Positions 26,603 through 33,290 are shown, counted from the first letter of the stretch. The stretch is 64,000 bases of DNA from JANXLO01 sp038231295 (GCA_038231295.1 JBBRLP010000003.1:41354-105353); one strand, 5' to 3'. Translations and numbers: made by a program. The notes: generated by a model from the letters alone, not told the origin.

Positions 26603-26726
26603 TAGCAGTGACGAGGACTCGAACCTCGTGACATCGTCCTTAAGAGGGATAACCATCTGCCTGCGGCCCGAACCGGGCAAAGATCAGCAAACGGGTTTAC
26701 GCGCTCTGCCACTGAGCTACACCGCC
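26603..26726 (-). ncRNA. tRNA-Lys(CUU)-like RNA with a Y-RNA stem inserted in its anticodon stem
   Basis: 124 nt. The ends form a tRNA acceptor (GGCGGTG with CACTGCT), with D arm GCTC/GAGC, T loop TTCGAGT on a 6-bp stem, and anticodon loop CTCTTAA. The anticodon stem is CGT...CC with GGACG, split between the third and fourth pair by a 50-nt insert (26698-26649). The insert folds as a capped Y stem: AACC/GGTT, GTTTG/CAGAT and CTG/CAG upper pairs, internal loop ATCTTT against CG, lower stem GCCCG-GTT-CGGGC. It carries GGGCCG-N9-GGTTATC. Relative to ordinary Y RNAs it is circularly permuted: RNA ends lie at the tRNA acceptor and the Ro-binding stem is closed by a triloop. It ends 60 bases before rsr. 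Confidence 0.75.
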
Positions 26727-26731
26727 ATAGA

Positions 26732-26850
26732 GGCTGTTCAGGCAAAGATTTGTCGTGGGGTCACCCCTCATCCCAGGGCAAAGCCTGTCAGAGAGGTTCA
26801 AGGTTCGAACTTGATGAGCCGATAACCCACAAACAGCGGCCCGAACAGCC
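26732..26850 (-). ncRNA. Y RNA with tRNA-like module (YrlA-type)
   Basis: 119 nt. The ends pair over 12 bp (GGCTGTTCGGGC with GCCTGAACAGCC). The Ro-binding internal loop follows (CG opposite ATCTTT), then an upper stem TTTG-TGGG-TTA with TGA-CCCA-CAAA, with bulges. The 5' strand is GGGCCG-N9-GGTTATC, matching the human Y-RNA pattern GGUCCG-N9-GGUUAU. The distal part holds a T arm (TCAAG-TTCGAAC-CTTGA) and a CAGG/CCTG hairpin enclosed by CTCA/TGAG, the tRNA-mimicking module described for bacterial Y RNAs. It lies upstream of rsr on the same strand, as expected for a Ro60 partner. Confidence 0.82.
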
Positions 26851-26873
26851 GTACACCTCACACACACTGCACA

Positions 26874-26944
26874 CAGGGGCGGCAGGAATCGAACCCGCAT
26901 CTTTCAGTTTGGAGCCGAACATTCTCCCATTGAACCACACCCCC
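26874..26944 (-). tRNA. tRNA-Trp (anticodon CCA)
   Basis: A 71-base cloverleaf: acceptor GGGGGTG with CGCCCCT, D stem GTTC/GAAT, anticodon stem TTCGG/CTGAA around loop CTCCAAA, T arm GCGGG-TTCGATT-CCTGC, discriminator G as TrpRS needs. The first pair is G1-T72, where bacterial tRNA-Trp usually has A1-T72. It sits 23 bases upstream of the Y RNA within the tRNA/Y-RNA array. Confidence 0.85.
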
Positions 26945-26965
26945 ATATATTTGCCGGGCAGTTTG

Positions 26966-27004
26966 GCCGGGGGTTTTTAACCCCCGGCAACGCCCTCCGA
27001 ACCC
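26966..27004. repeat. Hairpin repeat, family B copy 1
   Basis: A 10-bp perfect stem (gccgggggtt 26966-26975 with aacccccggc 26979-26988), then caacgccctccgaaccc. It is nearly identical to 56761-56803. It separates tRNA-Ile and tRNA-Trp, and ttgccggg at 26951-26958 offers an alternative partner for the right arm. Confidence 0.6.
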
Positions 27005-27077
27005 TGCCAGACCGGAGATTTGAACTCCGAATCACTCCCTTATAAGGGAAGCGCTCTGACCATTGAGCTAGCCTGGC
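27005..27077 (-). tRNA. tRNA-Ile (anticodon TAT)
   Basis: A 73-base cloverleaf: acceptor GCCAGGC with GTCTGGC (one G-T), D stem GCTC/GAGC, anticodon stem CTTCC/GGGAG around loop CTTATAA, T arm CGGAG-TTCAAAT-CTCCG, discriminator A. It would read AUA directly. Most bacteria read AUA with a CAT-anticodon tRNA modified by TilS, so a TAT form is rare. It heads the tRNA/Y-RNA array, right after a terminator-like hairpin. Confidence 0.88.
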
Positions 27078-27080
27078 ACA

Positions 27081-27117
27081 CAAAACAAAACCCACTGGCC
27101 GCAGGGGTCGCAGTGGG
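27081..27117 (-). terminator. Rho-independent terminator or attenuator ahead of the tRNA/Y-RNA array
   Basis: On the minus strand CCCACTG (27117-27111) pairs with CAGTGGG (27097-27091), followed by TTTTGTTTTG. The T tract ends 4 bases before tRNA-Ile. It ends whatever transcript comes from the RNase Z side, or attenuates it. Confidence 0.7.
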
Positions 27118-27410
27118 GAGCAAACACAGCCGACTGTAAAACCTGTTAGTCCGGCGTGACCTCTCCCTCTGTCCGTATCGTAGCAGTGCTGACGCGAAGG
27201 CGTCCGAAGCTCGTTCCCAAAACGAGCGGATTCCCGCCGCGCCAGCCTATTCGTTTGTCTTGTAAGGGGATACTCAAAGCGGTCTGCCTTTCGTTGTCTG
27301 CGGCCTGCATTTGTTCACCAGCAGGCGTTCCAATGAAGATGACAGCCCCCCTGCCGGAAGAGTTGCACCAGGCACAAGATTCTTTTTGAGGGACGGGAAG
27401 GGCAGCGAGG
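27118..27410 (-). other. Unassigned structured stretch between rnz and the tRNA array
   Basis: 293 bases with no credible protein. On the minus strand GCTGGCGCG (27246-27238) pairs with CGCGTCAGC (27196-27188). It encloses GCGG-GAAT-CCGC and a 7-bp hairpin GCTCGTT/AACGAGC whose loop context (TTTGGGA) is that of a tRNA-Pro(TGG) anticodon arm, but no D or T arm completes a tRNA. With a terminator just downstream, a small RNA or decayed tRNA is possible. A 140-codon minus-strand frame through it appears to be chance. Confidence 0.4.
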
Positions 27411-28349
27411 TCAGGCGTCGCGGCGGGGGATGTCGAACGTCCAGAAGTCGCGGGCGAGGAAGGTGTTGGGGAAGATGGCCTGGGCTTCGGCGAGGAGTTC
27501 CTGAAGGCCACTGCCCGTATCCATGTCGTAGCGCGGGCTGATGTGGGTGAGGAGCAGGGCGCGGACATTGGCTTGCTTTGCGACCTGCGCGGCGAGCGTG
27601 GAGGTCGAGTGCGCTCCGCGAGTGGCGAGTTCCGCGTCGGCCAGCAGGTAGGTCGCCTCGTGGATGAGAACGTCGGCGTCCTGCGCCAGGCTCATCGCGT
27701 TCGGCGAGGGGCCGGTGTCGCCGACATAGACGAGTTTACGCCCCGGAATCGGCGGGCCGACCAGCGTCTGACCGTCAATCGTTCGCCCGTCTTCGAGGGT
27801 GACCGTCTCGCCCCGCTTGAGCTGCCCGAAGACGGGACCGGGCGGAATGCCGAGCGCGACGGCCTGTTCGACATCGAAATGCCCCGTCTGCGTCTTCTCC
27901 TGAACCGCGAAACCGTAGCTTTCAATCCGATGCGCGGTGGGCGCACAGACGACCTCGAACTGCGAATCCTCCCAGACCTTGCCCGGACGCAGAGTCTCGA
28001 CGCGAATGGGATAGCCGGGTCGTGTCTGACTGCGGTCGAAGACGACGCGCAGATACTCGTTCAGACCAGCCGGGCCGTAGATCGTCACCGGCGTCGTAGA
28101 GCCTGCGGAGAGCGATCGAGAGGCCAGCAGACCCGGCAGCCCGAACAGATGGTCGCCGTGCAGATGCGTGATAAAAATCCGCTCCAACTGACTCAGACGC
28201 AGAGGCGAACGCAGGACCTGGTGCTGCGTGCCTTCGCCGCAGTCGAACAGCCAGAGTTTGCCCTGCTGAACCAGTTGCAGCCCGATAGCGCTGACGTTAC
28301 GATGACGGCTCGGTGCGCCCGAACTTGTGCCGAGAAAGGTGATCTTCAT
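27411..28349 (-). CDS. rnz: Ribonuclease Z
   Basis: A zinc endonuclease that trims tRNA precursors 3' of the discriminator base. Its 312 residues match the short bacterial form. The metallo-beta-lactamase motif THLHGDHLFGLPG (near 62), the GDT Asp and a distal His (LTHISPRY) provide the metal ligands, and a flexible-arm region for tRNA binding lies at about residues 150-210. It follows the anti-sigma gene by 13 bases, so it may belong to the sigma/anti-sigma operon. It is followed on the same strand by tRNAs and tRNA-like RNAs without encoded CCA, which are exactly its substrates. Confidence 0.95.
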   Translation of the reverse strand: MKITFLGTSSGAPSRHRNVSAIGLQLVQQGKLWLFDCGEGTQHQVLRSPLRLSQLERIFITHLHGDHLFGLPGLLASRSLSAGSTTPVTIYGPAGLNEYLRVVFDRSQTRPGYPIRVETLRPGKVWEDSQFEVVCAPTAHRIESYGFAVQEKTQTGHFDVEQAVALGIPPGPVFGQLKRGETVTLEDGRTIDGQTLVGPPIPGRKLVYVGDTGPSPNAMSLAQDADVLIHEATYLLADAELATRGAHSTSTLAAQVAKQANVRALLLTHISPRYDMDTGSGLQELLAEAQAIFPNTFLARDFWTFDIPRRDA

Positions 28350-28362
28350 AGGTCAGGATGAT

Positions 28363-29085
28363 TCAGGGATGCTCATTTCGGTGCAGGGTGACGGGCAAAC
28401 AGAAGAGAGGCGCGGGGCGGACAGTGGAGAAGTGGGAGTTTCTGGCAGGCATTGGGTTCAGCGTGAAGTAGGCGGCGGAGGCGATCTGATTTTCTGGGTT
28501 GGCATTTGGATTCGAGGGCGCAGGCAGTGAGGAGGGCATGGAGCCGCTCTGCTGCCCCTGCTGGTAGCCTAACCGATAACTCGTCCACAGCAGACTGCCG
28601 AAGGCGAACAGGCCCGCGACACCGCTGGCGAACCGGGTCCAGCGTACCCGCGCATGAACGCGTTTGGGCGCAAAGGCTTTCGGGGCCTCCGCAGCGGCAG
28701 GCAGCGAATCCATAATCGCATCTATGGAGGATTTGAACTGAGATGAAGACGGGAGCGGCGCACAATCGCGCCACTCCCGTTCGAGGGTTTCATCCATCTC
28801 CTGCAGGGCGTCGAGCTCGGCGGCGCAGTGCGGGCAATGGGTCAGATGAGAAAGCACCAGACGCAGGGAATCGGAATCGAGTTCGCCGTCCTGATACGCC
28901 GACAGGTTGACGGAAACGAACTCACAGGCATCGTCTCCGCCATTGCCACTCCAGCCGCCGTTACCGCCGGTGGACCCCGTTGGGGGAACGTCATTTCGAC
29001 TCTTTTTCGGGAAGACGAGCAGGGTGACGGCCCTCTCCATGTCCTGGGGGTCTTCCATATCCTGTATCTGTTCTCGCGTCAGCAT
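28363..29085 (-). CDS. Anti-sigma factor with zinc-finger (zf-HC2) domain
   Basis: 240 residues. The ZAS-type motif lies near residues 62-90 (LSAYQDGELDSDSLRLVLSH then the His-x3-Cys-x2-Cys, HLTHCPHC), which should clamp the ECF sigma factor. One membrane helix at about 155-173 (FASG-VAGLFAFGSLLW) leads to a short Pro/Asn-rich outer segment. Its start overlaps the sigma gene by 7 bases, the usual translational coupling of such pairs. A Gly-rich insertion (GGNGGWSGNGGD) precedes the finger. The signal sensed is unknown. Confidence 0.88.
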   Translation of the reverse strand: MLTREQIQDMEDPQDMERAVTLLVFPKKSRNDVPPTGSTGGNGGWSGNGGDDACEFVSVNLSAYQDGELDSDSLRLVLSHLTHCPHCAAELDALQEMDETLEREWRDCAPLPSSSQFKSSIDAIMDSLPAAAEAPKAFAPKRVHARVRWTRFASGVAGLFAFGSLLWTSYRLGYQQGQQSGSMPSSLPAPSNPNANPENQIASAAYFTLNPMPARNSHFSTVRPAPLFCLPVTLHRNEHP

Positions 29086-29645
29086 TCTATGACCTCTTGA
29101 AGGGCCTCACGCAGCCGCGCCCGTCCCCGGTGCAGCCACGACCGCACACTGTTGACAGGAACGCCCATGAGTTCCGCAATCTCTTCATACGACAGTCCGT
29201 CCAGCAGGCGCAGGCTCAGGGCCGCACGCTGCGACGGGGGGAGTTGATTCAGTTCCAGGCGAATCCGTTCGCGCTCTACGCTCCGCAGCAAGACCTCTTC
29301 GGGATCGGAATCCAGCGAAGCGGGCAGAGTATCCGCCATCAGTTCCAACGAATGCGAACGCGCCGCCGCCTTCGCGGAGGCCGTCTGCGTCCGGTTCAGG
29401 CAGTGGTTTACCGTCAGTCGGCGCAGCCACGCCCCGAACACGCCCCGGTTCTGGAACTGCGCGAGCGCCTGGTGCACCCGCAGGAAGACCTCCTGTGTGG
29501 CGTCCTCGGCGTCTTCGGGATGGCGCAAGATGCTACGGCACAGGCGATAAACGGCTGTATAGTGCCGCTCGACCAGTACGCGGAAAGCGTTCCTATCGCC
29601 CGCTAGAGTGCGGGCGACCAGCTTTTCGTCGGTTGTCAGGAGCAT
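29079..29645 (-). CDS. ECF sigma factor (RpoE-like)
   Basis: 188 residues from the ATG at 29645 (a longer frame opens at 29738 but adds no family sequence). Region 2 (RTLAGDRNAFRVLVERHY; DAEDATQEVFLRV) and region 4 (LPPSQRAALSLRLLDGLSYE; PVNSVRSWLHRGRARL) are complete. It directs RNA polymerase to a stress regulon and is held by the membrane anti-sigma encoded next, with overlapping genes. It may autoregulate a transcript running through rnz and possibly into the tRNA/Y-RNA array. Confidence 0.93.
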   Translation of the reverse strand: MLLTTDEKLVARTLAGDRNAFRVLVERHYTAVYRLCRSILRHPEDAEDATQEVFLRVHQALAQFQNRGVFGAWLRRLTVNHCLNRTQTASAKAAARSHSLELMADTLPASLDSDPEEVLLRSVERERIRLELNQLPPSQRAALSLRLLDGLSYEEIAELMGVPVNSVRSWLHRGRARLREALQEVIEC

Positions 29646-29884
29646 CGTCGTTTCGCCTACCTTCTCCAGAGCCGCGCACCGTACCTCATTGTACCTCAGA
29701 CCAGGTCGCGCCGCCTCGTATCTCCCTGACAGCCTCATTGCAGAGAAAGTTGCACCCTCTGCAAAAAATCTTTTTCGGCGCTCTGGCTGCGGAGAAGCGG
29801 AGGGAACGGATTGGACGTCTCGCCCGTCCTACGTACGATCCCCACCAAATCCTGAAAGCATGAAGTCACTCCGAGAGGAATGAG

Positions 29885-31306
29885 ATGAATAGTCGTTTAG
29901 ATCGTTCGCGATTGTCCCTTGCCCTGATAGGGCGTTCTATTGGCAGTATTGGCCTGACGCTGCTCTGTGCGTCGTGGGCAGTAGGCCAGACTCCGCCGCC
30001 GCCGCAGACACCGCCCGCCACGCCGCCGAAGGCAACTCCGCCCGCACAGACACCGCCGCCTGCCGCCACACCCGCGCAGACGCCCGCAGTGCCCCCGGCG
30101 CAGACACCCCCTGCCGCCCCGAAACCGCCTGCGGCAGTTCCTCCTGCGACCACCTCCCCGACCGCCGCGCAGCCAACGTTGCCGCCTACCGTGGATTTTC
30201 GCAAAGGCGTCCTGTATGGCCGGGTTTTGGATATAGACGGCAAACCGGTGCCGGACGCGACCGTCGCGTTACAGGAGGCCAACGGCAAAGTCCTCACCTG
30301 GACGAAGACCAACGCGCAGGGCGAATACGCGCTTGCCGCCGACCCGATGACGGCCCTGCATCTGCGGCCTTCCGCGAGGCGGGGGCTTCTGGAGGCGTGC
30401 GCCCGGGCCGTCGGCGATGTCGCGATGGCTCCGGTGAAGGTCGTTGGGGATGCGGTCGTCAATCCCGGCAAGACCATCAAGAATGTCGCCGTCTCGGTCG
30501 CCACAGGAACGCCTGCGCCGCTGGCTGCCCAGGCGATAGCACCCGTTGTCGGAAATAAGTCTGCTCCCGATCAGACGGCGAAACAGGCCCGCGACGTGGC
30601 TGTCAGGACGGCTGCTGGCGAAGGCCCCGCTCCGAGAGGAAAGAAACCGACCGTAGAGAAGGGCGAGGCGCAGCTGATTGTGAGCGCTCCCAATTTCAAG
30701 GAGGCGAAAGCAACTGCAGGCGCTTTCTGGATGGAGTGCGCCTGCTTGGAGAAAAAAGAGAAACCTCTCGGAATGCAGGCATGGCTGGAGGCCATCAAAC
30801 TCGCCCCTGTCGTCGGAGACAAGAAATCGGGCGCGGCACAGGAGGCCCTGACGCTGACCGAGCCCGTCCTGGAGCCTGCTCTTGTTCCCGCAGGCGGCAG
30901 CGTGAAACTCAAAGTCAAACTGCTGTCGCCGCCCGGCCCGGAGCATAAGGTACGGATTTTTGCCCGTGAAGCGCGGAAGGATACCGTCGTGGAACTCCTG
31001 CCGCAGGAAGGCGCGGACAAGAGCATTTACACAGGGACGCTGAACGTGGATCCCGGCGTCCCGGCAGGAGAGACGGTCATCACGATTGCGGGCCTCCGTG
31101 CGGAACCGGTGGAGGTCAAACTGAACTCCAAAAAGGCCGACCCATTACAGGAGTTCGTCCGCCGCCTCGACGATATGCGGCCCGACAAGCCCTATCAGTA
31201 CGACCCGCGTATCATGGCGAGCGAAAACCGTCTGGACTTGAAGGTGACCGTTCTGGATGCGAAAAAAGGTACTCCGACCGCCGATCCCACCCCCGCGAAG
31301 AAGTGA
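29885..31306 (+). CDS. Secreted protein with Pro/Thr-rich linker and carboxypeptidase-regulatory-like domain
   Basis: 473 residues. A signal peptide (about 1-35) is followed by a long Pro/Thr/Ala-rich spacer (about 36-100), then GVLYGRVLDIDGKPVPDATVAL, a beta-sandwich of the carboxypeptidase regulatory type (about 105-150). A hydrophobic/Ala-Val stretch and a C-terminal beta-rich part follow (PAGGSVKLKVKLLSPPGPEH; GVPAGETVITIAGLRAEPV). No catalytic site is visible. Its spacer resembles wall-spanning linkers, so a surface role is likely. Not recognised beyond these domains. Confidence 0.65.
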   Translation: MNSRLDRSRLSLALIGRSIGSIGLTLLCASWAVGQTPPPPQTPPATPPKATPPAQTPPPAATPAQTPAVPPAQTPPAAPKPPAAVPPATTSPTAAQPTLPPTVDFRKGVLYGRVLDIDGKPVPDATVALQEANGKVLTWTKTNAQGEYALAADPMTALHLRPSARRGLLEACARAVGDVAMAPVKVVGDAVVNPGKTIKNVAVSVATGTPAPLAAQAIAPVVGNKSAPDQTAKQARDVAVRTAAGEGPAPRGKKPTVEKGEAQLIVSAPNFKEAKATAGAFWMECACLEKKEKPLGMQAWLEAIKLAPVVGDKKSGAAQEALTLTEPVLEPALVPAGGSVKLKVKLLSPPGPEHKVRIFAREARKDTVVELLPQEGADKSIYTGTLNVDPGVPAGETVITIAGLRAEPVEVKLNSKKADPLQEFVRRLDDMRPDKPYQYDPRIMASENRLDLKVTVLDAKKGTPTADPTPAKK

Positions 31307-31457
31307 GAGGCCCTTTCTGACCTGCGTTTCACCGCGTTTGGAGTCTCGGAGCGCATTCTTCCGAGGCTCCGAACGGAACCATTCGTCCGTGACAACTTCT
31401 GCTGAAACAAACGACAAAAATAGCGGCACAAAGCGAGGAGTTCGTGCGTCCTACAGC

Positions 31458-31479
31458 GTCACACTATGGAAAATGTGAC
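31458..31479 (+). promoter_or_regulatory. Dyad upstream of the response regulator
   Basis: gtcaca (31458-31463) and tgtgac (31474-31479) form a perfect 6-bp dyad 37 bases ahead of the start codon. It is a candidate operator; no -10/-35 pair is clear. Confidence 0.3.
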
Positions 31480-31515
31480 AGACACTATGCGACACAGATT
31501 AAGGAAGTTAAGATA

Positions 31516-31920
31516 ATGTCCCCACTACCCCCCCTTTCTTCGCTGGCAGGGAAGACAATCGTGACCGTCGAGGACGAGGGAATTACTCAGTTACAGCTCC
31601 GTAAACTGCTGACCCGTGCGGGGCTAGTTGTTGTGGGACAGGCCATGAACGGACAAGAAGGGGTAGACATCGTCCTGCGCGAAAAGCCCGACCTCGTCAC
31701 GATGGACATCACAATGCCCGTCATGGATGGCATCGAAGCCACCCCGCGCATCATGGAGACGGACGACACCTGCATTATCATCGTGACCGCGTATGCCAGT
31801 GAAGAGTACCAGACGAAGGCGAGAGAAGCAGGCGCCTGCGGCTACCTTCTCAAGCCCCTCGATTCGACCGCCCTTCTCCCCGCCCTCGAACACAGCTACG
31901 AGCAAAAGCATTCCGAGTAA
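31516..31920 (+). CDS. Stand-alone response regulator receiver protein
   Basis: 134 residues from ATG 31516, with AAGGAAG at 31501-31507 (an open frame to 31444 lacks a ribosome site). A single CheY-like domain: acidic pair in VTVEDEG (about 18-24), phosphate-accepting Asp in DLVTMDITMPVMDG, conserved Thr in IIIVTAYAS and Lys in YLLKPLD. No output domain follows, so it acts by protein binding in a phosphorelay or switches a partner. No histidine kinase is near. A tRNA gene follows in the opposite direction. Confidence 0.88.
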   Translation: MSPLPPLSSLAGKTIVTVEDEGITQLQLRKLLTRAGLVVVGQAMNGQEGVDIVLREKPDLVTMDITMPVMDGIEATPRIMETDDTCIIIVTAYASEEYQTKAREAGACGYLLKPLDSTALLPALEHSYEQKHSE

Positions 31921-31996
31921 GGTGGACGGCCATTCACTCCGACAAAAGCAAAAAGGTTGGAGATGTGTTCTCCAACCCTGTACGAACGCGCTATAA

Positions 31997-32068
31997 TCGG
32001 GGTGACTGGATTTGAACCAGCGACATCTCGCCCCCCAGACGAGCACTCTACCACTGAGCTACACCCCG
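31997..32068 (-). tRNA. tRNA-Pro (anticodon GGG)
   Basis: Acceptor CGGGGTG with CACCCCG (7 bp), D stem GCTC/GAGT, anticodon stem CTCGT/GCGAG around CTGGGGG, T arm GCTGG-TTCAAAT-CCAGT, discriminator A. 72 bases, CCA not encoded. Confidence 0.95.
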
Positions 32069-32081
32069 GCGAAACCTTGCT

Positions 32082-32111
32082 ATTATATCTCGACAGAGGC
32101 CGATCTGTCAA
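32082..32111 (-). promoter_or_regulatory. Consensus promoter for tRNA-Pro
   Basis: On the minus strand TTGACA (32111-32106), an 18-base spacer and TATAAT (32087-32082), 14 bases before the tRNA. The remaining 32112-32381 holds agtgag/ctcact half-sites near 32228 but nothing else I can name. Confidence 0.85.
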
Positions 32112-32381
32112 GGTAAATTCCCGACTGCCTCTCCGCTGCTTCCCTTTCGTGCGTTCTTTTCAAGCCCGGACGACAGCAAACTTCCTAAAACAGATAAAAC
32201 CATCGGCCCATTAAGCAGGTATTCATAGTGAGGGTGGAGTACTCACTCTTGAGAAACAGGCACGGGCGAAAAAACTCTCCACCAGAGGCCGTTTTTACGC
32301 TCGGCAGGCAGCAGTCAACACTCTCGGCAAACGACATGCAATGAGGCTATCGCCGACACGCAGACAGGGAAGGAGCAGCTT

Positions 32382-33212
32382 ATGGCAGCATCTATGGGCG
32401 GAGGCCCGCCGTATTCGGGCTATGGGCAGCAGCCAAAAATTCGCTTCGAGATTATCGGGGAAGCCTGGCAGCTTTTCACACAGCAGATGGGAACCTGGGT
32501 GATGGGTATCCTGGTGATGTTCGCAGGCATTATTATCCCCACGATTTTCGTGACAATTGGCCTGATGGGTTCCGGGTTGCTCGCCTCGGGAACCAGAAGC
32601 GAGGCGGGTCAGGCGACCGCAGGGATAGGAATGCTGTTGGTCATGGTCTTGGGAATGCTGCTCATGGGAGCGATCGTCTTCCTGATTATGGGTGGCCTCT
32701 TCCGTATGGCGGTCAAGCAGGTACGCGGCCTGCCAATTCAGGTCAGCGATGTCTGGTCCGTCACAGACGTATTCTGGAAACTCGTTGGAGCCGGCTTCCT
32801 GATGGGATTGGCCGTCTCCGTCAGTGCGCTCTTCTGCTACCTCCCTGCGTTCATTGTCGGTGGGCTGCTCATGCTCACTATTCCGCTCATCGTAGATCAG
32901 AAGATGGGTGTTATGGACGCCATGACCCGCAGTTGGAATACGCTCAAACAGGAATGGCTTATGGCAGCCGTCCTCTATTTCGTTCTCAGTCTCATCGGAA
33001 GCGCGGGCATAATACTCGTCTACATCGGGATGCTGTTCACCTATCCGCTCTTCTTCCTGGGAACAGCCCTCGTCTACCGCGACTTCATCCTGGGCGGAGG
33101 AGGAGGCAATCTCCCGCCACAGCCCGGCTATCCCGCAGGGGTCACTCCCGGCGGCTATCCGCCGACTCTCTACGCCTCCCAGCCCCCTCCGCCCCCCAGT
33201 GAGCTGCGATAA
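32382..33212 (+). CDS. Polytopic membrane protein of unknown function
   Basis: 276 residues with about six membrane helices: roughly 37-62, 83-107, 125-150, 150-172, 190-215 and 205-225. The N-terminus is Gly/Pro-rich, and the C-terminus is Pro/Gly-rich (PPQPGYPAGVTPGGYPPT). The core sequence LTIPLIVDQKMGVMDAMTRSW and the helix pattern resemble bacterial DUF975-like or glycerophosphodiesterase-type membrane domains, in which no catalytic residues are present. AAGGAGCAG before the ATG supports the start. It stands alone between tRNA-Pro and the cysteine operon. Confidence 0.6.
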   Translation: MAASMGGGPPYSGYGQQPKIRFEIIGEAWQLFTQQMGTWVMGILVMFAGIIIPTIFVTIGLMGSGLLASGTRSEAGQATAGIGMLLVMVLGMLLMGAIVFLIMGGLFRMAVKQVRGLPIQVSDVWSVTDVFWKLVGAGFLMGLAVSVSALFCYLPAFIVGGLLMLTIPLIVDQKMGVMDAMTRSWNTLKQEWLMAAVLYFVLSLIGSAGIILVYIGMLFTYPLFFLGTALVYRDFILGGGGGNLPPQPGYPAGVTPGGYPPTLYASQPPPPPSELR

Positions 33213-33244
33213 TCAACGCTCCCTCGGCGGCATGAACGGAACGC

Positions 33245-33290
33245 TTGCGTGGCAATCCTGACCAATGCTATACTATTGGTCAGAATTGCC
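33245..33290 (+). promoter_or_regulatory. Promoter with a long palindromic operator for the cysteine operon
   Basis: TTGCGT (33245-33250), an 18-base spacer and TATACT (33269-33274). The -10 lies in the centre of an inverted repeat: ggcaatcctgaccaat (33251-33266) with attggtcagaattgcc (33275-33290), 15 of 16 bases complementary. Such placement is typical of a repressor site blocking the -10. The same DNA could also form a 5' RNA hairpin. Confidence 0.75.

Noticed and set aside
26603..26726. Normal tRNA-Lys interrupted by a 50-base intron, to be spliced and finished by the nearby KptA.
   Set aside because: Bacterial tRNA introns are self-splicing and much larger, and no splicing endonuclease is seen. 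The insert carries the same Y-RNA motif and fold as three neighbouring RNAs, so a Y-RNA module explains it better. The splicing idea is not excluded by sequence alone.
27118..27410. tmRNA or RNase P RNA, suggested by GGGGGGCTG and an Ala-Asp-Asn-Glu frame on the minus strand.
   Set aside because: No T arm, no tag followed by stop codons, and no conserved RNase P cores.
27146..27568. 140-codon minus-strand frame (ends in ...GGNPLVLGTSFGRLR...).
   Set aside because: It runs out of frame through the end of rnz and then through RNA-like hairpins; the NPLVLGT segment is the usual translation of a tRNA-Pro anticodon region.
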